From assembly GCA_023846275.1 (NCBI GenBank), contig JAIUJO010000083.1:1451774-1515773 (forward strand): a stretch of DNA of 64,000 bases, written 5' to 3'. The notes under the pieces were generated by a model, which made no database searches, had not been told where the DNA came from, and saw only the letters and a list, made by a program, of their open reading frames with translations. This DNA comes from Vanilla planifolia. Taxonomy: Eukaryota; Streptophyta; Magnoliopsida; Asparagales; Orchidaceae. Made by a program: the position numbers and the translations under genes. Positions 59,553-64,000 of this stretch are shown piece after piece. Each line of letters starts with the position of its first letter. The stretch's first letter is position 1.

Positions 59553-59780
59553 ATGTGCAACTTCAAAAGCCATTTAGTAAACGAAGATGAACGCTTAGTT
59601 TTCAAAACAATGGGTGATGAAAAGGAAGATAGTTCATCACCTAATACCATACATGAGGATCACAAAGCAGTAGATCAATCAGTTGCCGAAAAAATTATTA
59701 CATCTGACATTAATATTATGGCAATGGAAGAGAAAGCAATGATCAAATTCATCATCTGCAAAATACATTCTGCCAACACC

Positions 59781-60235
59781 AAATTGTTTTAATGGCTTGG
59801 GGCAACCAAAAATGCATTGCTTTAGTAGCTGTTTTAGAAACCCTCATCGACAAATGCACTTTAATCACTCAACCAACTTGTTTTAATGGCTTGGGCCAAC
59901 AAAAAATGCATTCCTTTAATTATTGTTTCCTGATGGACAAATGTACTTTAATCACTCAGCCAAATTGTTTTAATGGCTTAGGCCATCAAAAATGCATTGC
60001 TTCAGTTGCTATTTTAGAAACCCTTGTGGACAAATGTACTTTACTCACTCAACCAAATTGTTTTAATGGCTTGGGGCAACAAAAAACCCACTCAGTTTCT
60101 GTTTTAGAAACCCTCGTGGACAAATGCACTTTAAGCACTCAACCAAATTGTTTTAATGGCTTGGGGCAACAAAAAATGCATTACTTCAGTTGCTGTTTTA
60201 GAAACCCTCGTGGACAAATGTTTTTTAATCACTCA
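59781..60235 (+). repeat. Five-unit minisatellite beside the kinesin pseudogene
   Basis: Units start at 59781, 59875, 59962, 60055 and 60145 with AAATTGTTTTAATGGCTTGG. They contain GTTTTAGAAACCCTCGTGGA (absent from unit 2) and ACAAATGCACTTTAATCACT. Spacings are 94, 87, 93, 90 and about 90 bases. The last four spacings are multiples of three, so one plus-strand frame of 179 codons (59792-60331) crosses the array and repeats CFNGLGQQK and DKCTLITQP. On the other strand the array begins 28 bases beyond the kinesin stop codon. A repeat protein is not excluded, but chance openness of a repeat is simpler. Confidence 0.92.
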
Positions 60236-60262
60236 ACGATTGTTTCAATGGGAATCCAGTGG

Positions 60263-61888
60263 TCAAATCTGGGTTTGATGGCGAGGAACCCAAATCTTGT
60301 AGGCATTGACATGAGCAGCAAATTGGAGTGAACATATCGATTCAATGATCGATGAAACCTCCAGAGAGATGTTAACAAACATCAATGTTTTTGAATCACC
60401 CCCAAGACAAGGCTTTAAACACCAAGAGATGATAGAGTATGATGGGAATGAAGATGGTAAAAGTTGAAAATTTATTTTCTTCGTAAACAAACAGCTTTTT
60501 TCAGAATGTTTTTAAAGCTAATGTAATGAAATTATATACACTACAATATACCAAACATCCCTGAAATCCAATGGCCATGTACCTGTAGAAGGTATGTAAA
60601 TTTTGAGTTTATGTAAGGAACATGATCCTCGTTCTTGGCAATTCCAAATATAACATCGCTCAATGAAGACAAGCTTCTGTTTATTGCCTATTTCAAGGAC
60701 AAAATGAATTTCTACATATGCATCTAAAATAAGAATTTTCAACCTAAATGTGAAGCAATTCTTGCCTGGTTTTCCTTTAGACGATCTACGGTTGAGCCAC
60801 TTTTAGCAAGACGCTCACTTTCGACAAGATCTATCAGGTTCAAAACACCTTGAACCTATTGTTTCGTGGCCTGCAATGAAAGAGTCAGGTCAACAAATGT
60901 CTTAGGTAACAAGCTTAATGGCTCAAAGGAACAAGGAATAGCCACCACTCACAACATTCACCCCAGATATTCTTAAGGTGAAACAAAAATGGCTTCTTGA
61001 TGATTTTTCATTCATCTAAGTCTTACCAACTGACCTGTTGAACAAAGTAAAACTTGAGTCATTAGTTCCAATCTCTTGCGATGATAGTCTTGTGGCTAGT
61101 CAGGTTGGGAAAGAGACGAATGATCCAGAAGTGAAAAAATGCTGATATAGAATCATATGTTTAAAAGCATGCAAGCAAAACACAGCTTGGTGCCCCAGAA
61201 TATGGAACATGAAATGAAAGCATACACATGACATATTCAGATTAGCCACCAGAAACAAGAAAACAGAAGATGAATGCATGCATGGAAGCAAGAAAAACAA
61301 AGCTTGGTACCCAAGAATATGTAATATTTGGGAAACTGAATACAAATGATGTATTCAGTCAGCCACAAGAAACAAGAAAATAAAAAGATGAAAGCTTGCT
61401 CTAATTTACCATGTATATGCTAATTTCAATTACCTGCTCCTTGCTTCTTGATCAAGCAAGAAGGAAATTTCCTTTATGCTACACACATCGACAACACTAA
61501 GGACTTGCACATGTGTATTACCAGCTGAATCGTGCTTGATGGTATATTGCTTGTTAAGAAGAGTTAGACAACTGATTGTGCTACGATTGGGTGATAGCAA
61601 TTCACGAATTGTTTCATTGTAGATCTCTAACATTGATGCCTGTAAAAGATGAAAAGCATGGTTTGAAAGTAGGAATGATTGAGCACAATTTACGTTTTCA
61701 TGTAAATTTACTTTCACACATGTACTTTGCAAGCCCAACCCTGGCATTGTAGTGATTGGCTAGTCTCAAAGATCTGCTCCAAGGAACGTGGTATTAATCC
61801 TTTCTACTTAGGGGCTTCAGGCTTGCCCATCATGGTATAAGTTTTACCAGAACCAGTTTGTCCGTAAGCAAAGATACCAACCATTTTA
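60263..61888 (-). pseudogene. Kinesin-14 motor domain pseudogene (ATK/KATA type), six exons
   Basis: Kinesin-14 proteins are minus-end microtubule motors of the plant spindle. Exons on the minus strand: A (61888 to about 61722) with the P-loop FAYGQTGSGKTYTMMGKPEA and GLIPRSLEQIFETSQSL; B (61639-61434) with ASMLEIYNETIRELLSPNRS and DVCSIKEISFLL; C (61034-60953) with MNEKSSRSHFCFTLRISGVN (switch I); D (60870-60766) with [20 protein letters not shown] (switch II); E (60687-60583) with [20 protein letters not shown] and [10 protein letters not shown] (60412-60263) with [15 protein letters not shown] to a TGA stop. Splice sites are mostly canonical; the donor of D is GC. Exons A, C and D each have TAG at a conserved Gln, and switch II DLAGSE is DLVESE. 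Upstream motor, coiled-coil and tail exons were not found. Confidence 0.94.
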
Positions 61889-63259
61889 AAGAAGACATAG
61901 TAAAACAAGGAGTTAAGAATAATGAATTAGAGCTGAAGATTGTTATATGCATTTTCTCCAAGATAGAGAATTAATGTTGAAGAACAAATTGGGCATTCAA
62001 CTAGGTCAACAACTAGTTGCATCATCCGATTCAATCGTGCTGACCTACTGATGTGAGCTTGGTCATTTAATGTTTTATATGTCCACATTTATGCCTGCTG
62101 TAGGAATAAGATATGAAAATATTTTTGAAAAAAGTGAATGAAGAAAATAGAAACACCAAAAAAAATAACAGAAAAATTTTTCCCAACTATAGGTTAAACT
62201 TCCAGACTCATTTACTCTAAATTAAAATGTTTGTTAGATGAAAAAACATATTGCTAAATCACTACTCCTTGGCTTAGCTACTTTGGTTAATCCATTTTTT
62301 ACCATTTCAGCTTTTAACTGTTTAAAATAAACCAATATATTGGACAAGCTCCAAAAGCTATTTCTACCAATTTTACTTCAGTTCCTTCCAAGCGAAGGCC
62401 AACCCACCCCAACATGCTTAAAAAAACAAGTTTTTATTTTGATCTGTAACACGAAATAAGTTGGCAATAAAAATTGTTCAATTATATGAATTTTCTATTC
62501 TTGCTAGAGCATCAGATGATATCTAATGCATTTTATCAAAAGTTATGTTAGCTTCTTTAAAATTAAAACTTTTTATGGTTTTAGAAATACAAAATACCTT
62601 CTCATAAAGCTTCATTTCATTTAAGTACTTATACTGAAACAATTTTAAAAATCACTATCTTGACCATCTATATCGGCATCCTTAATGTAAAGTATTGACG
62701 CTAACTATAGATTTTAAGAAACAAAAGAAAATTTGAGTTGACAAATTACTAGGTGCAATGGGGTACTACAAAAAGGAAGCTCTTCCAAGTTCACGAATTG
62801 AACTTAGAAATAATAAAGAGAAAAACAAAGAATAAATGACCATAAGAGAGAAAATCAAATATAACCAATTAAATATTCTACTTTCTCTCTCTCTCTCTTC
62901 TCCCTCCTCTCAACTCTATATGCTAAATGCCAAGATTATATTTATGGACAATTAAGTCATTAGAAAACCTATTAACATGACAAGGTAGTATTGAATTCAA
63001 TGACAATAAAAATTGTATCTTATTTTGAAAATAATAAACACTTTAAATATTTATTATGTAATCTAATTTATCTCTTTAGTATATTATATAAATTATAATA
63101 AAATACGTAGACTCATAGATCACTTATTGTGGAGTAGATAAGAATACTCTAAAGTGAAGACAAAAAATGTTTTACTACTACGATAATCATGTGTCCAAGA
63201 AGCACCTCAAAGAACTTTAGAACTTCATAGAAAATGTATATGGATTAAAATCTAATTTG
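61889..63259. other. Intergenic DNA upstream of the kinesin remnant
   Basis: The motor exon that should precede the P-loop exon (RVFCRVRP region) is not recognisable here. A pyrimidine microsatellite (CT)n is at 62882-62902. No other feature was supported. Confidence 0.5.
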
Positions 63260-63800
63260 CTATGTTATTTCAAGAGCTTGCACTACATTACACAAGCATT
63301 CTAAAGTTCATTTAGTTGTGCTCTTTTAACCAAGGATTTTACTTCAATCTATTTTGTGAAGCAATCAACTATCACAAGAAAATACCAATGTTTGGCCAAG
63401 GAAAATTTCTCCATAAACTAGGAAATACCATAATACATGAATGACTTCCATTGATCCTATTAGTCATTGTGGCAAATTTCTATTAAAATGACAATTTTTA
63501 CAATCTCAACATATTGTGTAACATTCTTTTGCATTGTTGGCTAGCACAATTCTTGTTAAAAAAACTCATGGCTAGGTTATAACCAAAAGAACTACTTCAA
63601 AAATCAACAAAATAAATGGATTTAATAATGTCAAACAACTTGAGTGGTTGGATAACATTATTCAAAATTTTTAAGAATATGAAAGACATAACAGATAAGC
63701 TTCTTAATTCCATTGCATTCTCATAGTTTTTTATAAGCTACAATCTGATTTTGCCTCTCAATGGCTTGAAAATGGTTAGTCCTCGACTTCATAGCAAGAT
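63260..63800 (-). mobile_element. Ty3/gypsy-type integrase remnant
   Basis: Reading the minus strand, a degraded zinc-finger half appears as CYTIC then DCKNCHFNRNL near 63480-63530. About 120 bases on comes KHWYFLVIVDCFTK, a stop, then IEVKSLVKRAQ near 63320-63395. The latter matches the integrase core motif (FLIVAVDYFTKWIEAKPLA type) with its catalytic Asp in VDCFTK. Several stops and shifts are present. The decay is too great to assign a lineage, but the VDYFTKW-type text is typical of plant Ty3/gypsy elements. LTRs for this element were not located. Confidence 0.6.
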
Positions 63801-64000
63801 ATGATTCTACACAATGCAACAATATGACCATCTAACTTATATAGGTCTCAAAATGTCTTTGGTGAATGCATTTTCAAAATGTCTTCAAAGAATGGTTTCA
63901 CATTTAATATCTCTTTTGTTAATATTCTCTTGCTCAATTATCTATAACATTACTTTTACGTTTATTATTTTAATAATTTGCTAATTAATAACATAAATAA

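Overview
The window reads as nuclear DNA of a seed plant with a large, repeat-rich genome. Most of it is AT-rich, gene-poor DNA with degenerate retroelements and microsatellites. Set into it are organelle-derived sequences and decayed copies of eukaryotic genes with introns. I found no intact, confidently functional protein-coding gene. Almost every recognisable gene carries stops, frameshifts or truncations, many of them C-to-T or G-to-A changes as expected for methylated, unselected plant DNA.

Layout. (1) 1-1269: the inner part of a large LTR-like repeat, with further copies at 28.3-30.2, 32.3-34.2 and 43.1-43.8 kb. (2) About 1.7-24.6 kb: an insertion of organellar DNA. It opens with a plastid block (about 1.93-6.43 kb) that keeps plastid gene order: psbI, trnS-GCU, split trnG-UCC, trnR-UCU, atpA, atpF exon 2. 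Mitochondrial-type DNA follows, with decayed nad5, nad3 and cob fragments and one plastid rps7 scrap. The simplest reading is a piece of a plant mitochondrial genome that already held plastid DNA, moved to the nucleus and then decayed. (3) 24.6-34.2 kb: a spliced-gene fragment of unknown identity, a 40S ribosomal protein S15a (RPS15A) remnant, and paired repeats. (4) 34.2-53.2 kb: very AT-rich DNA. A long unnamed repeat occurs twice (36.4-39.1 and 44.85-50.0 kb), the second copy holding an exact-offset 1,140-bp tandem duplication. There is also a 66-bp (AT)n run and a purine-rich tract. (5) 53.3-53.8 kb: a GC-richer protein-coding fragment with one transmembrane segment. (6) 60.26-61.89 kb, minus strand: six exons of a kinesin-14 (ATK/KATA type) motor domain with mostly intact splice sites but three in-frame TAG codons, each at a conserved glutamine. 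A five-unit minisatellite lies 28 bp past its stop. (7) 63.26-63.8 kb, minus strand: a Ty3/gypsy-type integrase remnant.

The genes do not form a pathway. The window is a record of organelle-to-nucleus transfer, retroelement insertion and gene decay. I saw no convincing new biological system. The most useful leads are the composite organelle insert, the uniform Gln-to-TAG pattern in the kinesin, the frame-preserving minisatellite beside it, and the GGGCCCC-type small repeats scattered through the mitochondrial-type section.
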